Shown piece by piece: positions 18,855 through 30,317 of a DNA stretch of 64,000 bases. The stretch is from SCUB01 sp041918675. Its GTDB lineage: Bacteria > Pseudomonadota > Alphaproteobacteria > Rhizobiales > Xanthobacteraceae. The DNA is taken from NCBI GenBank assembly GCA_041918675.1, contig JAYRVF010000010.1, positions 43,803 to 107,802 on the forward strand, given 5' to 3'. The notes beneath the pieces were generated by a model. That model saw nothing but the letters and a program-made list of their open reading frames with translations, was not told the origin of the DNA and did not search any database. Both the position numbers and the translations under genes were made by a program. Each line of letters starts with the position of its first letter. Positions within the stretch are counted from its first letter, which is position 1.

Positions 18855-19259
18855 TCAGGGCGACAGCAGGTCGATCAGATGCGAGATCAGCGGCACGTCG
18901 GCCGGCGGCATCGGATAGTCGCGCAGCTTGTTGGCGCGCACCCAGGCGAGCGCCTGGCCCTCGCGCGCGGTGACGTCGCCTTCCCAGCGCCGGCAGACGT
19001 AAAGCGGCATCAGCAGATGGAAGTCTTCATAGGCGTGGCTGGCGAAGGTCAAGGGTGCGAGGCAGGGGTGCTTGACGTGGATGCCGAGTTCCTCGTGCAG
19101 TTCGCGGATCAGCGAATCCTCGAGGCGTTCGCCGGGCTCGACCTTGCCGCCGGGAAACTCCCACAGCCCACCCAGCGCCTTGTCGGCGGGGCGTTGGGCG
19201 ATCAGCACGCGGTTGTCGATGTCGACGAGCGCGCAGGCGGCAACCAGCAGCGTCTTCAT
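18855..19259 (-). CDS. mutT: Nudix hydrolase, MutT-type (8-oxo-dGTP diphosphatase)
   Basis: Cleans oxidised nucleotides from the pool. The 134-residue protein has a complete Nudix box at 38-60 (GGKVEPGERLEDSLIREL then HEELGI), preceded by GGLWEFPGGK, typical of MutT/CTP-pyrophosphohydrolase proteins. ATG 19259 (MKTLLVAACALVD) is the natural start; the frame upstream runs into the argJ end. It follows argJ by 16 bp on the same strand. Confidence 0.94.
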   Translation of the reverse strand: MKTLLVAACALVDIDNRVLIAQRPADKALGGLWEFPGGKVEPGERLEDSLIRELHEELGIHVKHPCLAPLTFASHAYEDFHLLMPLYVCRRWEGDVTAREGQALAWVRANKLRDYPMPPADVPLISHLIDLLSP

Positions 19260-19275
19260 CGCGCGCCCGCCCGTC

Positions 19276-20517
19276 TCACGACCGGTAGTCGCCGTTGATC
19301 GCGACATATTCCTTGGTCAGATCGCAGGTCAGCACGCGGTCGCGGCCCTTGCCGAGCCCGAGCCCGACCTTGATCGCGATCACCGGCCGCTTCATCGTCT
19401 CGGAGACCGCCGCCTCGTCATAGGCCGGGTCGCGCGCGCCCTTGGCGGCGACGCGGATGCCGTTGAAATGGATCGCGAGACGGTCGCGGTCGGCGGGCTC
19501 GCCGGCCTTGCCGACGGCCATCACCACGCGGCCCCAATTGGCGTCCTCGCCGGCGATCGCGGTCTTCACCAGCGGCGAGTTGGCGATCGACAAGGCGATC
19601 CGCCGGGCGGATGCCTTCGACACCGCGCCCTCGACGACGATTTCCACGAGCTTGCGCGCGCCCTCGCCGTCGCGCGCGACCTGTTCGGCGAGGTCGGCGA
19701 GCACGCGGGTCAGCGCCTTGGCGAACGCCTTGAGGCGCGGATCGGAGGCGCGCGAAATCCGCGGCGCTCCGCGCGCGGCCGCCGCGCCGGTGGCGAAGGC
19801 CATCAGCGTGTCGGAGGTCGAGGTGTCCCCGTCGATGGTGACGGCGTTGAAGGTGTCGGTCACGCCCGATTTGAGCAGCGCCTGCAACGCCGGCGCGGCG
19901 ATAGGGGCGTCGGTGAAGACGAACGACAGCATTGTGGCCATGTCTGGGGCGATCATGCCGGCGCCCTTGGCGATGCCGTTGATCGTGACGGTGGCCTTGC
20001 CGAGCCGCGCCGTCGCGGTGGCGAGCTTGGGGAAGGTGTCGGTCGTCATGATGGCGCTGGCGGCCTCGTCCCAGCGCGCGGGCGAGGCCTCGGCGGCGAG
20101 GCGCGCCATCACGCCGTGGAACTTGGTCGCGTCGAGCGGCTCGCCGATGACGCCGGTGGAGGCGAGGAACACCTCGCCCGTCTTGCACGCGAGCGTCGCG
20201 GCGGCGATATCGGCGGTGAGTTTGGTCGCCGCGCGTCCGGTCTTGCCGGTGAAGGCGTTGGCGTTGCCGGAATTGACCACGAGCGCGCGCGCGGTCCCGC
20301 CCTTGAGCTTGGCGCGGCACCACTCGACCGGCGCGGACGGACATTTCGAGCGCGTGAACACGCCGGCGACCGTCGTGCCCTTGTCGAACACGGCCAGCAG
20401 CACGTCGGTGCGGTTCTTGTAGCGGATGCCCGCTTCGGCGGTCGCAAGCCGCACGCCGGCGATCGGCTTGAGCGCCGGCGTGGTGGTGGGCGCGAGCGGA
20501 GAGACATTGGTCGGCAT
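19276..20517 (-). CDS. argJ: Bifunctional ornithine acetyltransferase/N-acetylglutamate synthase
   Basis: Recycles the acetyl group in arginine synthesis, moving it from N-acetylornithine to glutamate. It is 413 residues. The autocleavage site that creates the N-terminal nucleophile is intact: KGAGMIAPDMATML, with Thr195 as the expected nucleophile after cleavage at Ala-Thr. C-terminal features GEDANWGRVVMAVGKAG and the final TCDLTKEYVAINGDYRS are canonical. It lies between ppiC and mutT on the same strand. Confidence 0.97.
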   Translation of the reverse strand: MPTNVSPLAPTTTPALKPIAGVRLATAEAGIRYKNRTDVLLAVFDKGTTVAGVFTRSKCPSAPVEWCRAKLKGGTARALVVNSGNANAFTGKTGRAATKLTADIAAATLACKTGEVFLASTGVIGEPLDATKFHGVMARLAAEASPARWDEAASAIMTTDTFPKLATATARLGKATVTINGIAKGAGMIAPDMATMLSFVFTDAPIAAPALQALLKSGVTDTFNAVTIDGDTSTSDTLMAFATGAAAARGAPRISRASDPRLKAFAKALTRVLADLAEQVARDGEGARKLVEIVVEGAVSKASARRIALSIANSPLVKTAIAGEDANWGRVVMAVGKAGEPADRDRLAIHFNGIRVAAKGARDPAYDEAAVSETMKRPVIAIKVGLGLGKGRDRVLTCDLTKEYVAINGDYRS

Positions 20518-20608
20518 GGGTGACGGCCCGGACGGCGAAATGGAATGACGGGGGAACGGTGCCCGTCGCCGCGCCGGGCCCCGACGGCCGACCTTGTCGG
20601 GCGGCGGT

Positions 20609-21505
20609 CTATTTCTTCGCCGGCGGCGCCTTGTCCTCCGGCTTCTTGTCCTCGGGCTTCTTATCGAGCCGTTCGATCTTGGCGCCCTCGCGCAGCTTGG
20701 CCACGAACTCGGCCTGCGCGCGGCGCATCACGAAAGTCTCGATCTGGCCCTTGACCGCCTCGAAGTCCGGGGCCTTGCGGTTGCGCTTCTCCTCGAGCTT
20801 GATCACATGCCAGCCGAAATCGGTCTTGACCGGGTCGGAAATCTGGCCCGGCTCGAGCTTGAAGGCGGCGGCGGAAAACTCCGGCACCATCTGGTCCTTG
20901 GTGAAGAAGCCGAGATCGCCGCCATTGGTGGCGCCGGGATCCTTCGACTTGGTCTTGGCGAGTTCGGCGAAATTGCCGCCCTTCTTCAGGTCGGCGATGA
21001 TCTGCTTGGCCTCGTCCTCCTTGTCGACCAGGATGTGGCTGGCGCGAACCTCGACATCGCTGGCGATCTGCTTGGCGGCCTCGTCATAGACCTTGCGCAT
21101 CGCCTCGTCCGTGATCGAAGCCTTGCCGAGCGCGGTCATCTCGCGGTCCATCAGCAGCCGATCGCGCGCGAAGGCGAGGCGGCGCTTGAAGTCCTCGCTG
21201 TCGCCGGTCTTCTTGTCCTCGGCCATCTTGGCGATCAGCTTCATGTCGATGACATAGTCGATGAGATTGGCGCGCTTGGTCGCCTCGTCCATCTGCGGCA
21301 GGTTGCCGCCGAGTTCTTCCTCGGCGAGGGTGATGTCGCTCTGCCGGATCTCGACGCCGTTGACCTTGGCAAGAACGCCGCTGGCGTCCTGCGCCGCCGC
21401 GATGCCGGTCCCGGCGCAGATGATCGCGACGCCGAGCCCGAGGACCGCGAGGCGATTTGCTCGAACGGGCCAGGAAACAGGCGGGAAGGGTGAGTGTCGG
21501 GTCAT
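20609..21505 (-). CDS. Periplasmic parvulin-type peptidyl-prolyl isomerase (PpiC/SurA-like)
   Basis: Exported folding catalyst of 298 residues. The signal peptide is clear: basic start, hydrophobic LAVLGLGVAIICAGTGIA, then AAAQDA. A SurA-like N-terminal helical part (about 45-130, with NGVEIRQSDI) leads to the rotamase domain (about 145-245), with VRASHILV, GGDLGFFTKDQMVPEF and DFGWHVIKLEEKR. The tail repeats KKPEDK. The frame is open upstream through the secA antisense, but ATG 21505 is the start of the signal peptide. It is divergent from secA, the usual rhizobial arrangement. Confidence 0.95.
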   Translation of the reverse strand: MTRHSPFPPVSWPVRANRLAVLGLGVAIICAGTGIAAAQDASGVLAKVNGVEIRQSDITLAEEELGGNLPQMDEATKRANLIDYVIDMKLIAKMAEDKKTGDSEDFKRRLAFARDRLLMDREMTALGKASITDEAMRKVYDEAAKQIASDVEVRASHILVDKEDEAKQIIADLKKGGNFAELAKTKSKDPGATNGGDLGFFTKDQMVPEFSAAAFKLEPGQISDPVKTDFGWHVIKLEEKRNRKAPDFEAVKGQIETFVMRRAQAEFVAKLREGAKIERLDKKPEDKKPEDKAPPAKK

Positions 21506-21629
21506 TGCGGGTCCCTTGGTTGAGGTCGGATCGCCGCGCGCGGCTCGGCGCGGACACTCGCCCAATCGCTCCGGCTTGGCAATGCGGAAAGTCGGCCCGC
21601 GCGCGGCGAATGCGGCGCCCCGCGCGCCG

Positions 21630-21658
21630 TTGACAATGGGGCGACCCATCCATATCTC
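21630..21658 (+). promoter_or_regulatory. Candidate sigma70 promoter for secA
   Basis: TTGACA (21630-21635), a 17-base spacer and TATCTC (21653-21658), about 240 bp before the secA ATG in the 390-bp divergent ppiC-secA gap. The -35 is perfect and the -10 fair. Nothing else recognisable is in the gap. Confidence 0.5.
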
Positions 21659-21895
21659 TCGGCGGCCGCGCCGAAAGATGCGGCGATTCCGTGGCGGCGA
21701 ATTCCAACCCGCGTCGAGCGGATTTTCCCTGCCGCAATAAAGGGTTGATCTGTAACGCATTTCAAGCGCGCGGCGATCTGCCGGCCGAGAATGCGTGGCG
21801 TGCGCGGCCGCCGTGACGCGCTGCTTTCGCCCGACGCAGGACCGCCGCATTCGCGCTTCCCGGCGGCGGGTTTCAGGGTTGATGAGGATGATGTC

Positions 21896-24745
<2,850 letters not shown>

Positions 24746-24780
24746 TCGCTGATCCGACCGGTTGATCCCGACCGCGCGAC

Positions 24781-24802
24781 CGCGCGCGGGCGTCCGCGCG
24801 TT
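24781..24802. terminator. Possible terminator between secA and the L,D-transpeptidase
   Basis: CGCGCG (24781-24786) pairs with CGCGCG (24793-24798) across a 6-base loop and is followed by TTTC. It is short and the T-run is weak. Its position in the 131-bp convergent gap favours a terminator. Confidence 0.35.
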
Positions 24803-24876
24803 TCAATGACAAGCGATTAGGGCGAAGCGATGCAGACCGCGTGTCGGCGCGTTGGGCCCCGCCGTTGGCGCGCGCG

Positions 24877-26301
24877 CTATTGGCCGCCCGCCCAGCGGCT
24901 TTCGAAGGAGTTCGACGGCAGCACCGGTTGCGAACCGGAGATCGAGGCCGTGCTGGCTGGCTTGTTTTCGGGCTTGGCCGACGTCGTCGGGGCTGGCGCG
25001 GCGTTCGCGGGTCGTCCGGGAGCGAAGGCGCTCGCCGTCGTGCGCGGCTCGGTCGGGCGCGGTTCGTGCGCGCGTTGCTCCGTGGCCGGTTTGCTCGCGA
25101 CGCGGTCCGGGGGCGAGCGGTCGGTCTCTCGCACGGCGACGGCCGGCGTCGGCGCGGGCGATGTTCCCCGCAGGGCGAGGTCGTTTCGATTCTGCGGCGC
25201 GGGTGAGACGCGCGGACCGGGCGCGGCGACCATCGGCTGGGCCTCGGGCGCGGCACCGGGAGCCTTCGGCGGATTGACGTGCTCCGGAATGGTGCCAGGC
25301 GCCGGCAGATAGGACGCCAGCGAATAGTTGGCTTCGGTGTCGACGTGGGCGGTCTGCCCGTTCGGAAGATTGGAGGCGAAGATCGGGTGCATGCCGCCGT
25401 CGACGCCCGTGCGCGCCGGAGCGACACGGACGCCGCGCGAAACGAGCTGGGCGATCTGGGTTTCGTCCTTACGCTGCTTGTCGCGAACGGCCTGCGCGAC
25501 TTCCGGGTCGACCTGATAGTTCGGGCACTTGCCGTCGGGTTGGAACCGCGCGGGCCGCGAGGCGTTGGCCGGCTGTTCGGCGTTGAAGACGTAACGTTTC
25601 TCGCAGACGTCGACCTTCGGCTCCTGACGCGTCACCTCGAATGCGTCGTTGCCTTCCTTCAGCATCTTCCAGAACGCCATATGCGGGTTGGCGCGATGCT
25701 TGGCCATGTTGGCGGGTGTCATCCGGAACGGATAGGCCTGCACCTGGAACGCCCTCTGGCCGCCGAAAAAGGCCTCGCGCCCGAGCGCGTAGATTTCGGA
25801 GATCTGTTCGTCGGTCATGGCGTAGCAGCCGCGCGAGGAACAATCGCCGTGGATCATGAGCTGCGATCCGCTGCGCCCCAGCGCCCGGTCGAAGGCGTTC
25901 GGATAGCCCATGTTGAACGAGAGAAAATAGGCCGACTGCGGGTTCATCTGCGCCGGCGTGATCGAATAGAAACCTTCCGGCGCCTGGCGGTCGCCCTCGC
26001 GAATCTTGGGGCCGAGCTCGCCCGACCAGCGGCAGATCGGATAGGTCTTGAGAAGTTCGAAACGACCGGCGCGATCCTGCTTCCAGACTTCGAGTTCGGC
26101 TTCCTGCTTGAACAGGCGGACGAGCATCGGCGACTGCTTGTCCATGTTCTTCGCTTCCATCTGGGAGAGAAGACGCTCCGGGATCGGCATATTGGCCCGG
26201 CCGGCGAGCATGCCGTCGGACTTGCAGCCGGCAAGCCCGAGGGCCGAACCGACAAGCGCCGAGATCGCGAGCAGTCGCATGGAGAAGCGCGTCAACAACA
26301 T
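24877..26301 (-). CDS. Lipoprotein L,D-transpeptidase (YafK/YkuD family)
   Basis: Predicted lipid-anchored peptidoglycan transpeptidase of 474 residues. The signal peptide ends in a lipobox LAGC (Cys26). The YkuD catalytic motif is intact: His151 in MIHGDCSSRGC with nucleophile Cys159. The region around PICRWSGELGPKIREGDRQAPEG (about 90-115) matches YafK proteins, which act on the murein-bound lipoprotein bond or other 3-3 links. The last 150 residues are Pro/Ala/Thr-rich and probably disordered in the periplasm. ATG 26301 has GGGAG five bases upstream; 26280 is an alternative. It is convergent with secA. Confidence 0.9.
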   Translation of the reverse strand: MLLTRFSMRLLAISALVGSALGLAGCKSDGMLAGRANMPIPERLLSQMEAKNMDKQSPMLVRLFKQEAELEVWKQDRAGRFELLKTYPICRWSGELGPKIREGDRQAPEGFYSITPAQMNPQSAYFLSFNMGYPNAFDRALGRSGSQLMIHGDCSSRGCYAMTDEQISEIYALGREAFFGGQRAFQVQAYPFRMTPANMAKHRANPHMAFWKMLKEGNDAFEVTRQEPKVDVCEKRYVFNAEQPANASRPARFQPDGKCPNYQVDPEVAQAVRDKQRKDETQIAQLVSRGVRVAPARTGVDGGMHPIFASNLPNGQTAHVDTEANYSLASYLPAPGTIPEHVNPPKAPGAAPEAQPMVAAPGPRVSPAPQNRNDLALRGTSPAPTPAVAVRETDRSPPDRVASKPATEQRAHEPRPTEPRTTASAFAPGRPANAAPAPTTSAKPENKPASTASISGSQPVLPSNSFESRWAGGQ

Positions 26302-26465
26302 CAAACTCCCATCGCGGAACCGTCCGCGCCCGCGGAGGTTCCTTCGCGGCATGCTCAGAACCGATCCGACCGGAGCGGCCTCAAGCATCTCGCCAAACCT
26401 GAACCCGGGCCGGCGCCACGTTCCGCCTGCTTCGGCCAACGTGGCCTCACGCGGCATTCCCTCAA

Positions 26466-26515
26466 CCAGCGTCCCGTCAACCAGCGTCCCGTCAGGCAGC
26501 GTCCCGTCAGGTTAC
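26466..26515. repeat. 15-bp tandem repeat
   Basis: About three copies of CCAGCGTCCCGTCAA or its G variants run from 26466 to 26510, with degraded GTCCCGTC/GCCCCGTC-like units continuing on both sides. It is noncoding as far as can be seen. Confidence 0.7.
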
Positions 26516-26730
26516 GCCCCGTCGGGCATACTCGCGTCAGACCGCCCCGCGCGCATGGCAACATCGACAACATCCAGGCGTAAGGTCGCCTGGGTGACGT
26601 TCATGCTCCGGACGCGGCTTGGCTGACCGTGGTCTGCCCCTTGGCTTCAATTATCATCCTGAATCTTGCCGAAAAAACGTCGAAACGCGCGTCTTCTCGG
26701 CAGGTTTCCCCATCAGGATCCATTTGCACA

Positions 26731-26759
26731 TTATTAGCGTTAAGTGACTGTCTTTGCAA
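26731..26759 (-). promoter_or_regulatory. Candidate sigma70 promoter upstream of the L,D-transpeptidase
   Basis: On the minus strand: TTGCAA (26759-26754), a 17-base spacer, TAATAA (26736-26731). It lies about 430 bp before the start codon at 26301, implying a long leader, so the assignment is uncertain. Confidence 0.35.
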
Positions 26760-27067
26760 CACAAAGCGACCGTTCGGAGCGATGAAATCCGTTAATGGTG
26801 AACGGGGTCTAAATATTGGCGGGCAAGGCCGCGGGCCTTCGATCGGCGATTGCTTTGGGTCCGGTCGAAGTATTTTAAGATGATCCAAGAGTAGCGTGAG
26901 AAGTGCTGAAGAAGCATGGATATTTACTTGTGTAAATCTTGAGAATATCCGAGGCCATCCGCGTAATTCGACCGCGAAGGCGGAGGAAATACCCTCATCC
27001 ATCTTTCCCGCGGGCAATCCGACGCATGCTCGGATCGGCACGCTCCAATCGCCGCCTGCCGCCGCCC

Positions 27068-28030
27068 TCAGGCGAGCCTGCGGCCGATTTCGAGGAATTT
27101 CTGCCGGCGCATTTTGCGCACGGTCGCCGCGTCCACGTCGCCGAGTTCGGCTAGCGCGTCGGCGATCGCCTTGCCGGCGGTCGCGATGGCGGCGGGGGGA
27201 TCGCGGTGCGCGCCGCCGGCCGGTTCGGTCACGATGCTGTCGATCACGCCCAGGCGGAAAAGGTCCTGCGCGGTGATCTTGAGGCTGGTCGCGGCGTCCT
27301 GCGCCTTGCTGGCGTCGCGCCACAGGATCGAGGCGGCGCCTTCCGGCGAGATGACGCTGTAGATCGCGTGCTCCAGCATCAACACGCGGTTCGAGGTCGC
27401 GATCGCGATCGCGCCGCCCGAGCCGCCTTCGCCGATGATCACGGCGACGTTCGGCGCGCCCAGCATCAGGCAGGCATCGGTCGAGCGCGCGATCGCCTCG
27501 GCCTGGCCGCGTTCCTCGGCGCCGATCCCGGGATAGGCGCCGGCGGTATCGACCAGCGAAATGACGGGGATGGAAAAGCGGTCGGCCATTTCCATCAGGC
27601 GCACCGCCTTGCGATAGCCTTCGGGCCGGGCCATGCCGAAATTGTGCTTGAGGCGGCTTTCGGTGGACGAACCCTTCTCCTGTCCGATCACGCAAACGCT
27701 CTCGCCGCGAAAACGTCCGAAGCCGCCAACGACCGCCTCGTCATCGCCGAACTTGCGATCTCCGGCCAGCGGCGTGAATTCGGTGATGAGCGCGTCGATG
27801 TAGTCGAAACAATGCGGCCGTTGCGGATGGCGCGCGACCTGGGTCTTCTGCCACGGGGTCAGGTTGGCGTAGAGGTCGGTCAGCGCCTGCGCGGATTTAG
27901 CCTCAAGGCGCGTGATTTCGTCGCCGATATCGCTTCCCGACGCGGCGAGCTTGCGCAGTTCGTCGACTCTCGCCTCCAGTTCGGCGATGGGCTTTTCGAA
28001 ATCGAGGTAACTGCGGATCGGATTGGCCAT
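27068..28030 (-). CDS. accA: Acetyl-CoA carboxylase carboxyltransferase subunit alpha
   Basis: One half of the carboxyltransferase that makes malonyl-CoA for fatty-acid synthesis; partners with AccD (not in the window). It is 320 residues: N-terminal FEKPIAELEARVDELR, TPWQKTQVARHPQRPHCFDYI, then the crotonase-like core with QEKGSSTESRLKHNFGMARPEGYRKA and VISLVDTAGAYPG, GEGGSGGA. The frame is open to 28198, but MANPIRSYLDFEKP at 28030 is the family start. xerD lies upstream on the same strand across 238 bp without features. Confidence 0.97.
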   Translation of the reverse strand: MANPIRSYLDFEKPIAELEARVDELRKLAASGSDIGDEITRLEAKSAQALTDLYANLTPWQKTQVARHPQRPHCFDYIDALITEFTPLAGDRKFGDDEAVVGGFGRFRGESVCVIGQEKGSSTESRLKHNFGMARPEGYRKAVRLMEMADRFSIPVISLVDTAGAYPGIGAEERGQAEAIARSTDACLMLGAPNVAVIIGEGGSGGAIAIATSNRVLMLEHAIYSVISPEGAASILWRDASKAQDAATSLKITAQDLFRLGVIDSIVTEPAGGAHRDPPAAIATAGKAIADALAELGDVDAATVRKMRRQKFLEIGRRLA

Positions 28031-28268
28031 GATCTCGGTCTTGATCTTCCATCTGCGGTCGCCCTCGAAGGGGCGGGGAATCGCGGGAGATGTTTCGCCG
28101 TTCCCTTCTTGAGGCAGCCGGCGAAACTGGCTCCGGCCTCGCCGCAAGTCAAGCACGCCGCGGGCCGGCGCGCGGGGCGAGTCGAGCATGGTTCGCAAGT
28201 TCCCGCGACGCCGGTTTCCCGATTCCGCGTCGATCGCCGCCCTTGAAAACCGTTTCGGCCGGCGCCGG

Positions 28269-29231
28269 TCAGGATTTTTCGTCGGTCAACGGGTGAAGGT
28301 CGCGCACCAGGCTTTTCAGCCGCTCCTCGATCACATGGGTATAGATCTGCGTCGTCGAAATGTCGGCGTGACCAAGCAGGGTCTGGACGGTTCGCAGGTC
28401 CGCGCCGTTATGGAGAAGGTGACTCGCGAAGGCATGGCGCAGCACGTGCGGGCTGATCTTGGCCGCCGGAATGCCGGCCTTGCGCGCGAGTTCCTTGAGC
28501 TCCTTCGCGAAATGCTGGCGCGTGAGATGGCCGCTGTCGCCCGACGAGGGAAACAGCCATTTCCCCGCCGCGCCCTCGCCCTTGCCCGGCGCGTTGGCGC
28601 CGCGCGCGTCGAGATAGGCTTTCATCGCGATCTTGGCCGTGGCGTTGAGGGGAACGAGCCGCTCGCGCCCGCCCTTGCCGCGCACCATCAGCGCGCGCGC
28701 ATCGGCGCGCGCCGCCGACATCGGCAGCGACACCAGTTCCGACACGCGCAAGCCGGTCGCGTAGAGGACTTCCATCAGGCACCACATCCGGCTCGCGCGC
28801 GAACGGCGCGCCGGCGTCAGGCCTTCGTCATGGGTTTCGGCGCGCGCGCGTTCGAGCAGCCGGTCGACGTCGGCGATCGAGAGCACCTTGGGCAGCGGTC
28901 GCGCGCGTCGCGGTCCGCTCAGGATCGCGGCCGGATCGTCCTCGCGCATCTTCTCGCTCAGGAGAAAGCGGAACAGCCGCCGGATCGCCGACATGCGCCG
29001 CGCCACGCTCGAGGCCTTCAGCCCGCGCGTGTCCAGATCGGCGAGGTAGGCGCGAAGCTCGGCGGTCGTCGCGGTCTCGAGGCTCGCGCCGGTCTTGGCG
29101 AGAAAGGCGGCGGCGTCCGCGAGATCGGCCCGGTAGGCCGAAAGCGTGTTGACGCCCGCGCCGCGCTCGGCCGCGAGCATGTCCAGAAACAGCGCGATCA
29201 GTGTTTGGTCCGGCCGCCCGCGCGCGCGCAT
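28269..29231 (-). CDS. xerD: Tyrosine recombinase XerD
   Basis: Resolves chromosome dimers at dif together with XerC and FtsK. It is 320 residues: N-terminal SAM-like core-binding domain (1-105) and catalytic domain with the complete set Arg162 (ATGLRVSEL), Lys186 (VRGKGGRER), His262 and Arg265 (PHVLRHAFASHL), His288 (LLGHADIS) and Tyr297 (TTQIYTHV). Its start is 15 bp after the stop of a small membrane-protein gene on the same strand. It is a chromosomal housekeeping gene, distinct from the element integrase at 62255. Confidence 0.96.
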   Translation of the reverse strand: MRARGRPDQTLIALFLDMLAAERGAGVNTLSAYRADLADAAAFLAKTGASLETATTAELRAYLADLDTRGLKASSVARRMSAIRRLFRFLLSEKMREDDPAAILSGPRRARPLPKVLSIADVDRLLERARAETHDEGLTPARRSRASRMWCLMEVLYATGLRVSELVSLPMSAARADARALMVRGKGGRERLVPLNATAKIAMKAYLDARGANAPGKGEGAAGKWLFPSSGDSGHLTRQHFAKELKELARKAGIPAAKISPHVLRHAFASHLLHNGADLRTVQTLLGHADISTTQIYTHVIEERLKSLVRDLHPLTDEKS

Positions 29232-29246
29232 CGCCGCCCGCCTCCG

Positions 29247-29393
29247 CTATCGCCGGAGATACTTGTCCGGCGAAATCGTCACGGTGATCTCGCGCGGCGA
29301 GGAAGGGACCAAATTGGCGAGCGCGAACATCGCCCCGAAGACGATGCCGCCAAGGGCGCCGACGACGATGAGAAATCGGAACAGGCTCGGCAT
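29247..29393 (-). CDS. Small membrane protein upstream of xerD (48 aa)
   Basis: A 48-residue product: starts MPSLFRFLIVVGALGGIVFG, continues AMFALANLVPSSPREITVTI and ends SPDKYLRR. It has one transmembrane helix (about 6-28), then Pro-Ser-Ser-Pro and a short beta-like tail. Small proteins with this build (one helix, then an EI..I.P motif) sit between xerD and aroK in many Rhizobiales and are often left out or misnamed in annotations. The function is unknown. It is divergent from aroK and just upstream of xerD; the ATG is at 29393. Confidence 0.72.
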   Translation of the reverse strand: MPSLFRFLIVVGALGGIVFGAMFALANLVPSSPREITVTISPDKYLRR

Positions 29394-29630
29394 GGTCGAT
29401 GTTCGCGTTAGCGTCGTTCGGGTCGGTCGCGTCCGGCCGATGAAGGTCTTCGGGGCCGATCGGGCGCGCCCGGTTTACCCACCATGTTCGCAAGGCTCTG
29501 GCAAGGGCGTCCGTGGCGGTAGTATAGATGGTTCCGGCGCGTCGGGCCAAACGCGGCGCGCGGACTTGAGCGACGCGCGGCGCGATGATGCGCGGCGCGG
29601 CATATCGATGACGACGCTATTCACGTTCGG

Positions 29631-30317
29631 ATGATGATGAACCCCGTTTCCGGCACCGACGCGAACACCAATGCGAACACCGAGGCGAAAGCCGACGCGC
29701 GCGCGGCGCCCCGTTCGGCTTCGGACGGCCGCCTCGTCGCCGCGCTCGGCGACCGCTCGATCGTGCTGGTGGGAATGATGGGGGCGGGCAAATCCGCCAT
29801 CGGCCGGCGGCTGGCGGCGCGCTTGCGCCTGCCTTTCGTCGACGCCGACCATGAGATCGAGATGGCCGCGGGCATGTCGATCTCGGATATTTTCGCCGTT
29901 CATGGCGAGGCGGGCTTTCGCGACGGCGAGGCACGGGTGATCGCGCGCCTGCTCGATGGCGGACCGATCGTGCTGGCGACGGGCGGCGGGGCGTTCATGC
30001 GCGGGGAAACCCGCGCGCGCATCAAGGCCAAGGGCGTGACGATCTGGCTCAAGGCCGACGTCGACGTGATCCTGCGCCGCGTCAAGCGGCGCAACAACCG
30101 TCCGCTGCTGCAAGCCGGCGATCCGGCGGTCATCATCGAGCGGCTATGCGCGGAGCGCCATCCCGTTTACGCCGAGGCCGACCTGACGGTGATCTCGCGC
30201 GACGTGTCGCACGACAAGGTGGTGGAGGACTGCGCCGCCGCGCTCGCCGAATGGCTTGCCGTCCCGGCGCAAGCATCGGTCGCGCCCGGCCCGGCCGCGC
30301 CAACGGGGGCGTCGTGA
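29631..30317 (+). CDS. aroK: Shikimate kinase
   Basis: Phosphorylates shikimate with ATP in the aromatic amino acid pathway. It is 228 residues with a Walker A GMMGAGKS at 48-55, shikimate-binding DADHEIE and FRDGEARVI, GGGAFM, and the lid region KRRNNRPLLQ. The first 40 residues are an Asn/Ala-rich extension (repeated ANTN/ANTE) not needed for the fold. Mets at 29631, 29634 and 29637 are all possible starts. Its stop overlaps the aroB ATG by one base. Confidence 0.95.
   Translation: MMMNPVSGTDANTNANTEAKADARAAPRSASDGRLVAALGDRSIVLVGMMGAGKSAIGRRLAARLRLPFVDADHEIEMAAGMSISDIFAVHGEAGFRDGEARVIARLLDGGPIVLATGGGAFMRGETRARIKAKGVTIWLKADVDVILRRVKRRNNRPLLQAGDPAVIIERLCAERHPVYAEADLTVISRDVSHDKVVEDCAAALAEWLAVPAQASVAPGPAAPTGAS

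Larger units (their letters stand above)
26302..27067. other. 766-bp intergenic region between accA and the L,D-transpeptidase
   Basis: No supported gene. It holds a 15-bp tandem repeat (26466-26510), a plausible minus-strand promoter (26731-26759) and an AT-rich stretch (about 26640-26960) unlike its surroundings. Open frames such as 26629-26883 plus and 26355-26573 minus have no recognisable product; the second merely translates the tandem repeat. Confidence 0.6.

Noticed and set aside
26355..26573. 72-codon minus-strand frame with LTGR repeats
   Set aside because: It only translates the 15-bp tandem repeat; no start signal or conservation is visible.
28269..29231. XerD as a sign of a second integrative element
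   Set aside because: Full catalytic set, housekeeping neighbours and no flanking att repeats point to the chromosomal dimer-resolution recombinase.
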